A DNA stretch of 64,000 nt from Devosia sp. (GTDB taxonomy: Bacteria > Pseudomonadota > Alphaproteobacteria > Rhizobiales > Devosiaceae). The notes below the pieces were generated by a model. It saw only the letters and a list, made by a program, of their open reading frames with translations. It was not told where the DNA came from and searched no databases. A program made the position numbers and the translations under genes. Positions 1-7,579 of the stretch are shown piece after piece. Position 1 is the first letter of the stretch. Each line of letters starts with the position of its first letter. The stretch spans positions 62,001 through 126,000 of the forward strand of contig JADGNE010000030.1 of assembly GCA_015234425.1 (NCBI GenBank), given 5' to 3'.

Positions 1-1
1 G

Positions 2-589
2 TTCGATCCGGCGCTGCAGGGCTATTGGGGCAATATCGATCATGACGCGGCCATGGATGTGTGCCTAGACGTCATCGCCGCCTATGCCGACAAGGTCGAC
101 GGCATCAAGATTTCCCTGCTTTCGGCGGAAAAGGAAATTTCGATGCGCCGGCGTCTGCCGGCCAATGTGAAGATGTATACCGGCGATGATTTCAACTACG
201 CCGAGCTGATCGCCGGCGATGAGCAGGGTTTCTCGCACGCGCTGCTGGGCATTTTCGACGCCATTGCGCCGGCGGCCTCGGCGGGTCTGGCCGCGCTTGG
301 ACGCGGCAACAATAATGAGTTCTTCGACATTCTGGAGCCGACCGTGCCGCTGAGCCGGCATATCTTTGCCGCGCCCACACGGTTCTACAAGACCGGGGTG
401 GTGTTCCTCGCCTATCTCAACGGGCTGCAGGATCATTTCCAGATGGTGGGTGGGCAGCAATCGACCCGTTCGGTGCAGCATCTGGCAGAACTCTTCCGCC
501 TGGCCGACAAGGCACGGGTGCTGGCCGATCCGGAACTGGCGACGGCCCGGATGAAGGCGGTTCTGGCGGTGAACGGGGTAGAGGCATGA
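2..589 (+). CDS. DUF993 family aldolase-like protein (5' truncated)
   Basis: The reading frame is already open at base 2, before the first in-frame ATG at 53, so the N-terminus lies outside the window. The visible 195 or so residues match the C-terminal part of the DUF993 family, which is related to the dihydrodipicolinate synthase/aldolase TIM barrels. The segment VDGIKIS holds a lysine placed like the Schiff-base lysine of that superfamily. The frame ends in ATGA at 586-589, so its stop overlaps the next start and the two genes are translationally coupled. A role in breakdown of a sugar or sugar acid is inferred from the isomerase partner. The exact substrate cannot be read from the sequence. 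Confidence 0.85.
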   Translation, partial: FDPALQGYWGNIDHDAAMDVCLDVIAAYADKVDGIKISLLSAEKEISMRRRLPANVKMYTGDDFNYAELIAGDEQGFSHALLGIFDAIAPAASAGLAALGRGNNNEFFDILEPTVPLSRHIFAAPTRFYKTGVVFLAYLNGLQDHFQMVGGQQSTRSVQHLAELFRLADKARVLADPELATARMKAVLAVNGVEA

Positions 590-1410
590 GCGAGCGCGGG
601 ATTTCCCTCAATCTGGCGACGACACGCCAGCAATGGGGTTTTGCTGAAGCGGTGGATGGGTGCCTGCGGGCCGGGATCACGGCCATCTCGCCCTGGCGCG
701 ACCAGATTGCCGCCATCGGGCTCAATGAGGCGGCGCGGATCGTGCGCGAGAACAAGCTGCAGGTGACCGGCGTCTGCCGCGGCGGGATGTTCCCGGCAGA
801 GACTGCCGAAGGCCGTCAGGCGCAGATCGATGATAATCTGCGCGCCATCGACGAAGCCGCTGCGCTCAATGCCGATTGTCTGGTGCTGGTGGTCGGTGGC
901 TTGCCGGGTTCCTCCAAGGATTTGCCGGGCGCGCGTAAAATGGTGGCGGACGGGATTGCCGCCATGCTGCCGCATGCCAAGGCGTCAGGCGTAAAGATCG
1001 CCATTGAGCCGCTGCACCCAATGTATGCGGCCGACCGCGCCTGCGTGAACACGATCGATCAGGCGCTCGATATCTGCGAGGACCTCGGGGAGACGGTGGG
1101 TGTGGCCATTGACGTCTACCATGTCTGGTGGGACCCCAATCTCGAGCGCGCCATTGATCGGGCCGGGCGGATGAAGCGGATTTTCGCCCACCATATCTGC
1201 GACTGGCTGGTGCCGACAAAGGACATGCTGCTCGATCGCGGCATGATGGGGGACGGCGTCATCGATCTGCTGGCGATCCGCAAGATGATCGAGGACGCAG
1301 GCTTCTTCGGGCCGCAGGAAGTGGAAATCTTTTCCCAGGACAACTGGTGGAAGCGCCCGGGAGATGAAGTTCTGGCGGTGATCAAGGATCGCGTCGCCAC
1401 GGTCTGCTGA
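586..1410 (+). CDS. sugar phosphate isomerase/epimerase family protein
   Basis: This 274-residue protein belongs to the xylose-isomerase-like TIM barrel family (AP endonuclease 2 fold). The usual metal and acid residues appear in order along the barrel: Glu in EPLHPMYA, Asp/His in DVYHVWWD, His in AHHICDW and Glu in EVEIFSQDNWW. It starts at the ATG inside the ATGA overlap with the DUF993 gene and is the last gene of that operon, with an intrinsic terminator about 15 bases after its stop. It probably isomerises or epimerises the sugar intermediate that the DUF993 protein then handles. The family is certain; the substrate is unknown. Confidence 0.88.
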   Translation: MSERGISLNLATTRQQWGFAEAVDGCLRAGITAISPWRDQIAAIGLNEAARIVRENKLQVTGVCRGGMFPAETAEGRQAQIDDNLRAIDEAAALNADCLVLVVGGLPGSSKDLPGARKMVADGIAAMLPHAKASGVKIAIEPLHPMYAADRACVNTIDQALDICEDLGETVGVAIDVYHVWWDPNLERAIDRAGRMKRIFAHHICDWLVPTKDMLLDRGMMGDGVIDLLAIRKMIEDAGFFGPQEVEIFSQDNWWKRPGDEVLAVIKDRVATVC

Positions 1411-1420
1411 AAGAAGGCAA

Positions 1421-1454
1421 CAAAAAACCCCGGGTCCAGCCCGGGGTTCTTTTT
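1421..1454. terminator. Bidirectional intrinsic terminator
   Basis: A 9-bp perfect stem, AACCCCGGG (1426-1434) with CCCGGGGTT (1440-1448), has a 5-base loop. An A-run precedes it and a T-run (1450-1454) follows. It lies between two convergent genes and can serve both strands. Confidence 0.9.
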
Positions 1455-1457
1455 AGG

Positions 1458-1853
1458 TCAGACGCGGTTATAGGCCAGCGTCTGGCACAGGATGGCGACG
1501 CGGCAACCCTGGATTTCGATCGTGTCCGGACCGGTCTGGGTCACGGTTGCATCGGCGCTGAGGCCGCCGGCAGTGATAGAGCCCTTCCATTGATTGGGGC
1601 CGGACTGCTGGGCCTGCATGATCTGGGTGCCGACAAAGGCAAGGTTTTCCTCGGTTGCCGATTCGCCCTTGAGCACGTCGAGCGTGCCGCAAAGGTCGGT
1701 GCCGGCCTCGCCGCAAAGGCTGAAGGTAAAGGTCGTGCCGTATTCGTCCATAAAGGTGCCAGCAGGATTTGCTGTGGCTTCCTGGGCCATGATCGGGGCT
1801 GCAAGCCCTGCGCACAGGGCCCCAATGGCAAAGAGATAGCTAGTAGTTCGCAT
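1458..1853 (-). CDS. small exported protein, DUF2147-like
   Basis: The 131-residue product begins with a classical signal peptide: MRTTSYLFAIGALCAGLAA, then a cleavage-like site at MAQ-EA. The mature part is short and has four Cys (in LCGEAGTDLCG and GCRVAILC), suggesting periplasmic disulfides. The pattern of a G-x-F/W start, followed by C-x-x-L-x-G-T-L-D, resembles DUF2147 proteins, but the match is loose. I chose the ATG at 1853 because GGAG lies 7-8 bases upstream and the signal peptide begins there. An upstream in-frame start at 1883 would add ten charged residues before it. Function is unknown. Confidence 0.75.
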   Translation of the reverse strand: MRTTSYLFAIGALCAGLAAPIMAQEATANPAGTFMDEYGTTFTFSLCGEAGTDLCGTLDVLKGESATEENLAFVGTQIMQAQQSGPNQWKGSITAGGLSADATVTQTGPDTIEIQGCRVAILCQTLAYNRV

Positions 1854-2065
1854 GGTTTTCTCCACGCGACGACGCCCGCCCAACGCAGTCGCTTTTATCG
1901 TTGTTTACAGGCAGACAACGGGCGGGCACCGCGACGGTTGCACGCAAAGGCGATTGCGATGGGCGGAGAGCGGTCACAGTTTCGTTGGAAAGGGCCGGAA
2001 ACGCTGGGCTTTTTTGCGGCGTCGCGGCCGGGGGCAGAGGCGTTTCCACCCCTGCCGTCAGGCGT

Positions 2066-3259
2066 TTAGCGCTCGAAGGTAGCAGCCACTTCGATATGGT
2101 TGGACCAGGCGAACTGATCGACCGCAACGAGGTCGCGAATAGTAAAGCCGGCCTTGGCTAGAACAGCCGCATCGCGGGCAAAGCTGGCGGGATCGCAGGC
2201 GATCATCACCACCTTCTTGATTTTGGAGAGGGCGATTTCCTTGACCTGGGCCAGGGCACCGGCGCGGGGCGGATCGAGCACGACCACATCGAAATTGAGC
2301 TCAAACTGGGTCATCGGATCGCGGAAGAGATCGCGGGTGCGATGGGTGATGGCCTTGAGGCCCTTGGCGTGACGGGCCCCCTTGTCCATGGCGAGAAGCG
2401 CAGGCTTGTCGCTGTCGACGGCGAGGACGGGGGTCTTTTCCGCGATGCGCAGGGCAAAGGGGCCCATGCCGCAAAAGAGGTCGGCCACGAGCTTGGCCTT
2501 GCCCACGGCGGTGACGACATAATCGGACAGCGCCGCCTCGGCCGCGCCGGTCGCCTGGAGGAAGCTGCCGATGGGGATTTCGACCTGCGCGCGGCCCATG
2601 GTGATATTGGGCACCTGGCGCTGGAACATCATCTCGCCCTCAAAGGAGAGGCGGGTCAGCGGCAGTTTTACCGCCAGCGCGATCAGCTTGTCGCCCTTGA
2701 TGCCCTTGCGGGCATTGCGCACGGCCACATCGACGCCGGCATCGCTGGCGGTGAAGCTGACGTCGCATTCGCCGATGGCAGCGCCAATGGCGCGCGCGAT
2801 ATCGGGCGCCCGGGCGAGCGCCGGCACGAGAATGGGGCAGGCCTCGATGTCGAGCAGGTCGTGGGTGCGCAGGCGCATGTAGCCGGCAGCGTCCTTCCGG
2901 GCATGGAGGGTGGCGCGGCGGCGACCGGCGCCTGCGGCATCGATGAAGCGGCTGACGCTGGCGTCAAGACCTGCCTGACGCAGCGGGTTCTCGACGAGGC
3001 CGATCTTGAAGGCGCGGTAGAGTTCCGGACCGAGATGCTGGATCTGGCAGCCGCCGCAGGACCCGAAATAGGCGCAGAAGGGGTCTGCGCGCTGCGGAGA
3101 GGGGTCGAGGACTTCGGATAGCGTGCCGCGCTCGCCCTCAAAGGTGAGGCTCACGGTCTCGCCGGGCAGGGCGAAGGGCACAAAGACGCGCTTGTCCTCG
3201 ATATGGGCGATGCCCTCGCCCTTGTGGCCGAGGCTCGAAATCGTAGTTGTCTGGGTCAT
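2066..3259 (-). CDS. 23S rRNA/tRNA m5U-type methyltransferase (TrmA/RlmD family)
   Basis: This is a SAM-dependent RNA uridine-5-methyltransferase of the COG2265 family. The 397 residues show an N-terminal TRAM-like segment (about 1-55) and iron-sulfur cysteines C62, C68, C71 and C141 (C-x5-C-x2-C, then C). A Rossmann SAM site follows (VADLFCGMGPFAL), then VVLDPPRAGA and the catalytic-cysteine motif MIACDPASFARD. It is a little shorter than E. coli RlmD. The family and chemistry are clear, but the position modified cannot be assigned from sequence. The ATG at 3259 has no visible Shine-Dalgarno and sits just after a stem-loop (3264-3286). Confidence 0.9.
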   Translation of the reverse strand: MTQTTTISSLGHKGEGIAHIEDKRVFVPFALPGETVSLTFEGERGTLSEVLDPSPQRADPFCAYFGSCGGCQIQHLGPELYRAFKIGLVENPLRQAGLDASVSRFIDAAGAGRRRATLHARKDAAGYMRLRTHDLLDIEACPILVPALARAPDIARAIGAAIGECDVSFTASDAGVDVAVRNARKGIKGDKLIALAVKLPLTRLSFEGEMMFQRQVPNITMGRAQVEIPIGSFLQATGAAEAALSDYVVTAVGKAKLVADLFCGMGPFALRIAEKTPVLAVDSDKPALLAMDKGARHAKGLKAITHRTRDLFRDPMTQFELNFDVVVLDPPRAGALAQVKEIALSKIKKVVMIACDPASFARDAAVLAKAGFTIRDLVAVDQFAWSNHIEVAATFER

Positions 3260-3263
3260 GAGG

Positions 3264-3286
3264 GTCCGGGGCTTGCTGTCCCGGAC
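3264..3286 (-). promoter_or_regulatory. stem-loop directly upstream of the RNA methyltransferase start
   Basis: GTCCGGG (3264-3270) pairs with CCCGGAC (3280-3286) around a 9-base loop. On the minus-strand transcript this hairpin ends about four bases before the ATG at 3259, where a Shine-Dalgarno would be expected, and none is seen. It could affect translation start or simply separate the two genes. Confidence 0.4.
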
Positions 3287-3346
3287 TTAGTGCATCGCCT
3301 TGCCAAGTGCAAAGCGGTTTTCGCCGCAGGGCGGCTGAGCCAGGGC

Positions 3347-4324
3347 TCAGGCAGCCACTTTATCGCGATCGAACTGCCCATGCTTGCGGAAGCGCCACAT
3401 ATAGCTGGGCAGGATAGTGTCCATGCTGGTGGGGCTGATGCCGAAGGCGGCGAGCGTGCGCTTTTCGGCGATGGCAGCGTCGGAAACGATATTGTCCTTG
3501 CCCAGCAGAGCCACTTGGTCGGCGGTGATCAACGGCTTGAACGGCAGGATCGAGAGCAGCGAGGCCACCATGCCGGCAATGCCGGGGGACAGCGGCAGCA
3601 GAGGACGATTGCGGCCGGCTTCGCGCTGGATGCGGGCCAGCAGGTCCGCGTGGGTTTCGACCTCGGGGCCGCCCAGTTCGTAGATGCGCCCGGTCTTGAC
3701 CTCACCCTCGATGGCGCGAACGATCGCCTGGGCCACGTCGCCGACATAGACCGGCTGGAAGCGGGACTTGCCGCCGATCAGCGGCATGACCGGGAACATG
3801 CGGGCCAGCGTGCCCATCAGGTTGAAGAAGCCGTCGCCCTGGCCGAACATCAGCGAGGGGCGCAGGATGATCGCCTCGGGGAAGGCTGCCAGAACGGCGT
3901 TTTCGCCTTCGAGCTTGGTGCGGGCATAGGCGCTGACCTTGGCGGCCGTATCGACGCCGAGGGCGGAGACATGAACGAGCGATTTCGCACCGGCGGCCTT
4001 GGCAGCGCGGGCGACAGTGGCGGCGCCTTCGGCATTGACCGCGGCAAAGCGCTGCTTGCCGCCTTCGACGCCGAGCCCGACGAGATTGATGACCATGTCC
4101 GCACCGGCGACGGCGCGCTCGACCGAGGCAGCGTTGCGCAGATTGGCCTGGATGGGGACGATCTGGCCAACAGAGCCGAGCATGGTGGCATTGCCCGCCA
4201 GATCAGGACGGCGGACCGCGACGCGGATGCGATAGCCCTTCGCGGCGAGCAACTGAACAAGGCTCGTGCCGAGAAAGCCCGAACCGCCGAACACGGTGAC
4301 GAGCTTGGGGGAAAAGCGATCCAT
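3347..4324 (-). CDS. complex I NDUFA9 subunit-type NAD(P)-binding SDR protein
   Basis: The 325-residue product is an atypical/extended SDR. The N-terminal nucleotide-binding motif is VTVFGGSGFLGTSL, followed by IRVAVRRPD for the ribose/phosphate contact. LVHVSALGVD and YARTKLEGE occupy the place of the SDR active-site strand. This matches the NDUFA9-like family, which is common in alphaproteobacteria as a stand-alone gene; the mitochondrial counterpart is an accessory subunit of complex I. I chose the start at 4324, behind GGAGGA, because it begins right at the Rossmann strand. A longer frame reaches 4486 but adds unstructured sequence that overlaps the divergent GFA gene. A direct complex I role here is inferred only from homology. 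Confidence 0.85.
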   Translation of the reverse strand: MDRFSPKLVTVFGGSGFLGTSLVQLLAAKGYRIRVAVRRPDLAGNATMLGSVGQIVPIQANLRNAASVERAVAGADMVINLVGLGVEGGKQRFAAVNAEGAATVARAAKAAGAKSLVHVSALGVDTAAKVSAYARTKLEGENAVLAAFPEAIILRPSLMFGQGDGFFNLMGTLARMFPVMPLIGGKSRFQPVYVGDVAQAIVRAIEGEVKTGRIYELGGPEVETHADLLARIQREAGRNRPLLPLSPGIAGMVASLLSILPFKPLITADQVALLGKDNIVSDAAIAEKRTLAAFGISPTSMDTILPSYMWRFRKHGQFDRDKVAA

Positions 4325-4484
4325 GAAGTCCTCCGACTGGGGCAGGCTGGCTTTGCGTTCTGCTCCGCTTCTACCGCAGGCAGGCAGGCCCTGTCGAGTG
4401 GCGGAGCCTTCCGAGAGGGCCGCGAACTGCTTGACTCTTTCATGCTTTCGTTCTCTCTTTGTTCGGCGAAAAGGAGGATATGCC

Positions 4485-4847
4485 ATGTCTCAAGCACGCG
4501 ATTACGAGGGCCAGTGCCATTGCGGCGCCGTCCGCTACACGGCGCACACCGACCTTTCAGGGTTGAGTGATTGCAATTGCTCGCGCTGTCGCCGGCTCGG
4601 CTGGGTGATGCAATCGGTCGAGGAGAGCGCCTTCACCCTGCATTCGGGGGAGCAGGATTTGGTCCGCTATGGGTTCAACACCGACAAGATCGATCATCTC
4701 TTCTGTCGCCATTGCGGCATCGAGTCGTTCGCGCGCGGCTCGGACGGAAACGGAAAAACCCTTTATATGATCAATGTTAACTGCCTCGAGCCGCCCGTGC
4801 CTGTGGAAAGAAGTGCGATTAAACACTGGGATGGGGCAAACTTCTAA
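4485..4847 (+). CDS. GFA family (glutathione-dependent formaldehyde-activating/CENP-V) protein
   Basis: The 120-residue protein has the zinc-binding cysteines of the GFA/Mss4-like fold: C11 and C13 in CHCGAV, C30, C32 and C35 in CNCSRC, and a third pair in CRHCGIES. The ATG at 4485 is preceded by AAGGAGG at 4471-4477, and the frame upstream of it is not family-like. It is transcribed away from the NDUFA9-like gene across a 160-base divergent region. Family members bind zinc, and a few act on S-hydroxymethylglutathione. Most, including probably this one, have no proven reaction. A second paralogue lies at 28847-29218. Confidence 0.85.
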   Translation: MSQARDYEGQCHCGAVRYTAHTDLSGLSDCNCSRCRRLGWVMQSVEESAFTLHSGEQDLVRYGFNTDKIDHLFCRHCGIESFARGSDGNGKTLYMINVNCLEPPVPVERSAIKHWDGANF

Positions 4848-4858
4848 AAACCCGCAAA

Positions 4859-4883
4859 AGCCCCGTTGACTTTATCCGGGGCT
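4859..4883. terminator. weak stem-loop after the GFA gene
   Basis: AGCCCCG (4859-4865) pairs with CGGGGCT (4877-4883) around an 11-base loop. There is no T-run on the plus side, so it may be an inefficient or processed terminator. It lies between the GFA stop and tRNA-Leu. Confidence 0.4.
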
Positions 4884-4904
4884 CCCCCTAGTTACACAAC
4901 CGTC

Positions 4905-4989
4905 GCCCAGATGGCGGAATTGGTAGACGCGCACGGTTCAGGTCCGTGTACCGCAAGGTGTGAAGGTTCGAGTCCTTTTCTGGGCACCA
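4905..4989 (+). tRNA. tRNA-Leu(CAG)
   Basis: An 85-nt tRNA with a 7-bp acceptor stem, GCCCAGA (4905-4911) with TCTGGGC (4979-4985), discriminator A and an encoded CCA (4987-4989). The D-arm region reads TGGCGGAATTGGTAGACGC, typical of leucine tRNAs. The anticodon stem ACGG/CCGT encloses TTCAGGT, giving anticodon CAG at 4939-4941, which reads CUG. A short variable arm (type II) and the T-loop GGTTCGAGTCC follow. Confidence 0.98.
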
Positions 4990-4996
4990 ATTTCTT

Positions 4997-5037
4997 GCAA
5001 AAGCCGCGCTCCTCATTCGAGGTGGCGCGGCTTTTGC
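4997..5037. terminator. intrinsic terminator of tRNA-Leu
   Basis: A perfect 13-bp stem, GCAAAAGCCGCGC (4997-5009) with GCGCGGCTTTTGC (5025-5037), includes an A-run and a T-run. It starts seven bases after the tRNA CCA. Confidence 0.88.
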
Positions 5038-5183
5038 GTTTCCGGGCTGCCGCGGTCCGCAGGCCTTGGGCTCTTCCCAAATTTTATCTCGGACTGTCGG
5101 CCCTGGCGTGCAGCAAGGCGCTTTCAGCCTCTGTGCGCGTGCAGAGGCTCTGATGCGCGAAGCGATCGCTGTGCCTGCAAAAC

Positions 5184-5211
5184 AAAAAAGGCCTGCCGCG
5201 CCGTGCGGCAA
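5184..5211 (-). terminator. intrinsic terminator of the glycosylphosphotransferase gene
   Basis: TGCCGC (5194-5199) pairs with GCGGCA (5205-5210). On the minus strand a run of six T (5184-5189 complement) follows. It is placed six bases after the stop of the gene that ends at 5217. Confidence 0.7.
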
Positions 5212-5216
5212 GCGAC

Positions 5217-6632
5217 TCAGTGGGCGTTCTGGCGGGTGCGGGGGGAGAAGACGGTCAGCATGATAATCCAGCAGTCGAGCAGCAGCGACCAGTTTTCCGC
5301 ATAGTAGAGATCGTGGAGCGTGCGGCCCTCGATCTTGTCCTGGGTCGAGGTGTCGCCGCGATAGCCATTGACCTGGGCCCAGCCGGTAATACCGGGCTTG
5401 ATGCGCTGGCGCTGGGCGTAGAGCTCGAATTTTCCCGACAGTTCGTCGTCATGGGAAATGGCATGGGGGCGAGGGCCGACAAGGCTCATCTCGCCAGTCA
5501 GCACATTGATCAGCTGGGGCAGTTCATCAATGCTGGTGCGGCGGATGAAGCGTCCGATCGGGGTGATGCGTGGATCATCTGCCTGGGCCTGGCGCATGGC
5601 GCGGCCATCTTCCATCACGCGCATGGAGCGGAATTTGTAGATATAGAAATTGCGCCCGTTAAAGCCGCGGCGTTCCTGCCGGTAGAGGGCAGGGCCGTCG
5701 CTGGTAAGGCGGATTGCGGCCGCAACGCCCAGCAACAGCGGCGAGAGCAGCAGCAGGCCGGTGCCGGACAGCACAATGTCAAAGCTGCGCTTGATGACGA
5801 GGCCCATGTCGTTGAGCGGCGTCGAGAGCACGCGCAGCGAATTGACGGCGCCCATGGGCACGGTGTCGACGAGATTGATTTTGCCCGACTGCACGATGCC
5901 GCGCGGATAGAGCAGGACATTGAGCGCATAGGGCCGGCAGGGCGCCATCACGGCGCCGACCGCGTCGAGATTGGAGAGGTCGGCCACCAGAAGCACATGC
6001 TGGCATTTGCGGTCGACGCAATTGCGGGCAAAGCGGGCGATGTCTTCGGGCTGCGGGAGGTTTCCGGTCCAGCCCTCGTCGAGCGAGAGGCTGGTGACGA
6101 TCTGTCCGCCCTGCTGCCAGATGCGCGGATCGGCGCGAAGCCGCGAGATGGCGTCTTTCTCGCCGATCAGGCCGAAGCGCTCGACCTGCAATTGGCCCTG
6201 GCGCAGCATGCGCGCCAGCACCCGATAGAGAATGATGCGGAGCGCGATCAGCACGATCGGCGTGGCCAGCAGCCAGATCCAGAGGCTGCGGCCCCAGAGA
6301 AGCTCCCAATCCCACATGGCGAGGGCGACGAGGAAGGCCAGGCCAGAAGCGGGGATCCAGCTCAGCGCCGCGTGCAGCGCAAAGGGTTGGCGCATATCGG
6401 CGAGGGGGAGAAATTTATAGGCGGCGCGGCTGCCCATCACGCCATAGACCACTGCTGCCGTGCCGCCGACACAGAGCACGAAGAGCGGCTGGTGCACGAA
6501 AAGCAGCACAAGGCTCATCGCCGCGGCGACGAGGCCTTCGAGCATGCCGATGCCATTGGCGAGGGTGGCGCGACCCGGAACCTGGAACCGGCGGCGCCGT
6601 CTTCCGTCAGCCTGCGCCAAGGGTAGTGTCAT
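5217..6632 (-). CDS. undecaprenyl-phosphate sugar-1-phosphate transferase (polyprenyl glycosylphosphotransferase)
   Basis: This is the initiating enzyme of exopolysaccharide synthesis: it moves a sugar-1-phosphate from a UDP-sugar to undecaprenyl phosphate at the inner membrane. Of its 471 residues, the N-terminal half has four or five hydrophobic segments and a CoA-binding-like soluble region. The C-terminal catalytic domain starts at KRSFDIVLSGTGLLLLSP and contains YKFRSMRV, RTSIDELPQLINV, MSLVGPRP and IKPGITGWAQVNGYRG. I prefer the ATG at 6632; a TTG at 6653 would add seven residues. It faces the rest of the locus across a 160-base divergent promoter region. The sugar transferred (glucose or galactose) is not readable. 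Confidence 0.92.
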   Translation of the reverse strand: MTLPLAQADGRRRRRFQVPGRATLANGIGMLEGLVAAAMSLVLLFVHQPLFVLCVGGTAAVVYGVMGSRAAYKFLPLADMRQPFALHAALSWIPASGLAFLVALAMWDWELLWGRSLWIWLLATPIVLIALRIILYRVLARMLRQGQLQVERFGLIGEKDAISRLRADPRIWQQGGQIVTSLSLDEGWTGNLPQPEDIARFARNCVDRKCQHVLLVADLSNLDAVGAVMAPCRPYALNVLLYPRGIVQSGKINLVDTVPMGAVNSLRVLSTPLNDMGLVIKRSFDIVLSGTGLLLLSPLLLGVAAAIRLTSDGPALYRQERRGFNGRNFYIYKFRSMRVMEDGRAMRQAQADDPRITPIGRFIRRTSIDELPQLINVLTGEMSLVGPRPHAISHDDELSGKFELYAQRQRIKPGITGWAQVNGYRGDTSTQDKIEGRTLHDLYYAENWSLLLDCWIIMLTVFSPRTRQNAH

Positions 6633-6713
6633 ATCTGGTCTGCCGCGCCTCAAATGTTGTCTGAATGCCTAGCACATTTATGCCTCATACGGCAGCCGTA
6701 CCGGGCTGGGCGG

Positions 6714-6740
6714 TTAACAACTACTAACGATAATCTTAAC
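6714..6740. promoter_or_regulatory. cluster of TTAAC/CTAAC repeats, possible CtrA-type site
   Basis: TTAAC at 6714, CTAAC at 6724 and TTAAC at 6736 lie 10-12 bases apart in the divergent promoter region of the polysaccharide locus. TTAA-N7-TAAC (6714-6728) and TAAC-N7-TTAA (6725-6739) each differ by a base or two from the TTAA-N7-TTAA consensus of the alphaproteobacterial regulator CtrA. This is a motif reading only. Confidence 0.35.
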
Positions 6741-6792
6741 GCTGATAGCGCTTTTCAGCTCGGCGCGGCGATCACGGTGATAGATTGGAAAA

Positions 6793-7482
6793 ATGACGCA
6801 TCAGGTGGGAAGTATACCTTTGTTTTCTGATGAGAATTTACATCAATTCCTGTCCATCTTCATCGCCGCCGGTCCGGGGGTTCTGGCGCCGCGACCGGAA
6901 ACCGAGCTGCTGGGTCGTGTGGGGCTCGAGCGCCTTGATGGGGTCGAAGCGCCTGTCGTTATCGACATGTGTTGTGGCTCGGGCAATCTGGGCCTGGCCA
7001 TTGCCCATGAGCGGCCCGATGCCGCGGTCTTTCTCAGTGACCTGACCGATGAGACGGTGGCGCAGGCGGCGAGCAATGCCGAGAGGCTGGGGTTGGCCGG
7101 GCGCGTGAGCATCGGCCAGGGTGATCTCTTTGCAGGGGTTGCGCCCCTGCTCGATGGGCGCAAGGCCGATCTCATCATCGCCAATCCACCCTATATCTCG
7201 ACCGGCAAGCTGGCGGGAGATGCGGCGCATCTGCTCGAAAACGAGCCGCGCGAGGCGTTTGACGGCGGGGTCTATGGCATTGCCATCCACCAGCGCCTTA
7301 TCGCCGAGGCGCCGGACTATCTCAAGCCGGGCGGGTGGCTGGCCTTCGAGTTCGGTCTGGGGCAGGATCGGCAAATGTCCCTGCTAGTGCGGCGCAGCGA
7401 TCGTTATGGCGACGTCCATTTCGCCGAAAACGAGCAGGGTGAAAAGCGCGTGGCCTTCATGCAGGCGGCTTCGCCCGGCTGA
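6793..7482 (+). CDS. PrmC/HemK-like SAM-dependent methyltransferase
   Basis: The 229-residue enzyme has the PRPETELL segment (33-40), a SAM-binding motif VVIDMCCGSGNLGLA and the catalytic NPPY tetrad (131-134). These are the marks of the N5-glutamine methyltransferase group (PrmC/HemK). It lacks most of the separate N-terminal release-factor-binding domain and does not sit next to prfA, so it is unlikely to be the housekeeping PrmC. Its place at the head of the exopolysaccharide genes suggests that it methylates a protein or small molecule linked to that pathway. The N-methyltransferase chemistry is a family inference and the substrate is unknown. Confidence 0.8.
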   Translation: MTHQVGSIPLFSDENLHQFLSIFIAAGPGVLAPRPETELLGRVGLERLDGVEAPVVIDMCCGSGNLGLAIAHERPDAAVFLSDLTDETVAQAASNAERLGLAGRVSIGQGDLFAGVAPLLDGRKADLIIANPPYISTGKLAGDAAHLLENEPREAFDGGVYGIAIHQRLIAEAPDYLKPGGWLAFEFGLGQDRQMSLLVRRSDRYGDVHFAENEQGEKRVAFMQAASPG

Positions 7483-7579
7483 CGCAAGCTCGCGTTAACA
7501 CAATTTGCACTGGCATGACCGCCCTTTGGCGCGGTCGTGCGATACTGGCGACTGCCAATTCTTCATAGCCCAAGATCTC

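Noticed and set aside
2342-3121. Long open frame of 259 codons on the plus strand opposite the m5U methyltransferase
   Set aside because: It is the mirror of a GC-rich coding frame and lacks any family motif; the minus-strand gene has iron-sulfur and SAM motifs.
5220-6626. 468-codon plus-strand frame opposite the glycosylphosphotransferase gene
   Set aside because: Composition is the complement of a well-conserved membrane enzyme, rich in Ala, Gly, His and Arg, with no ribosome site or known domain.
4905-6632. Genomic island inserted at tRNA-Leu carrying the polysaccharide locus
   Set aside because: There is no integrase and no repeat of the tRNA 3' end within the window, and base composition looks similar on both sides.
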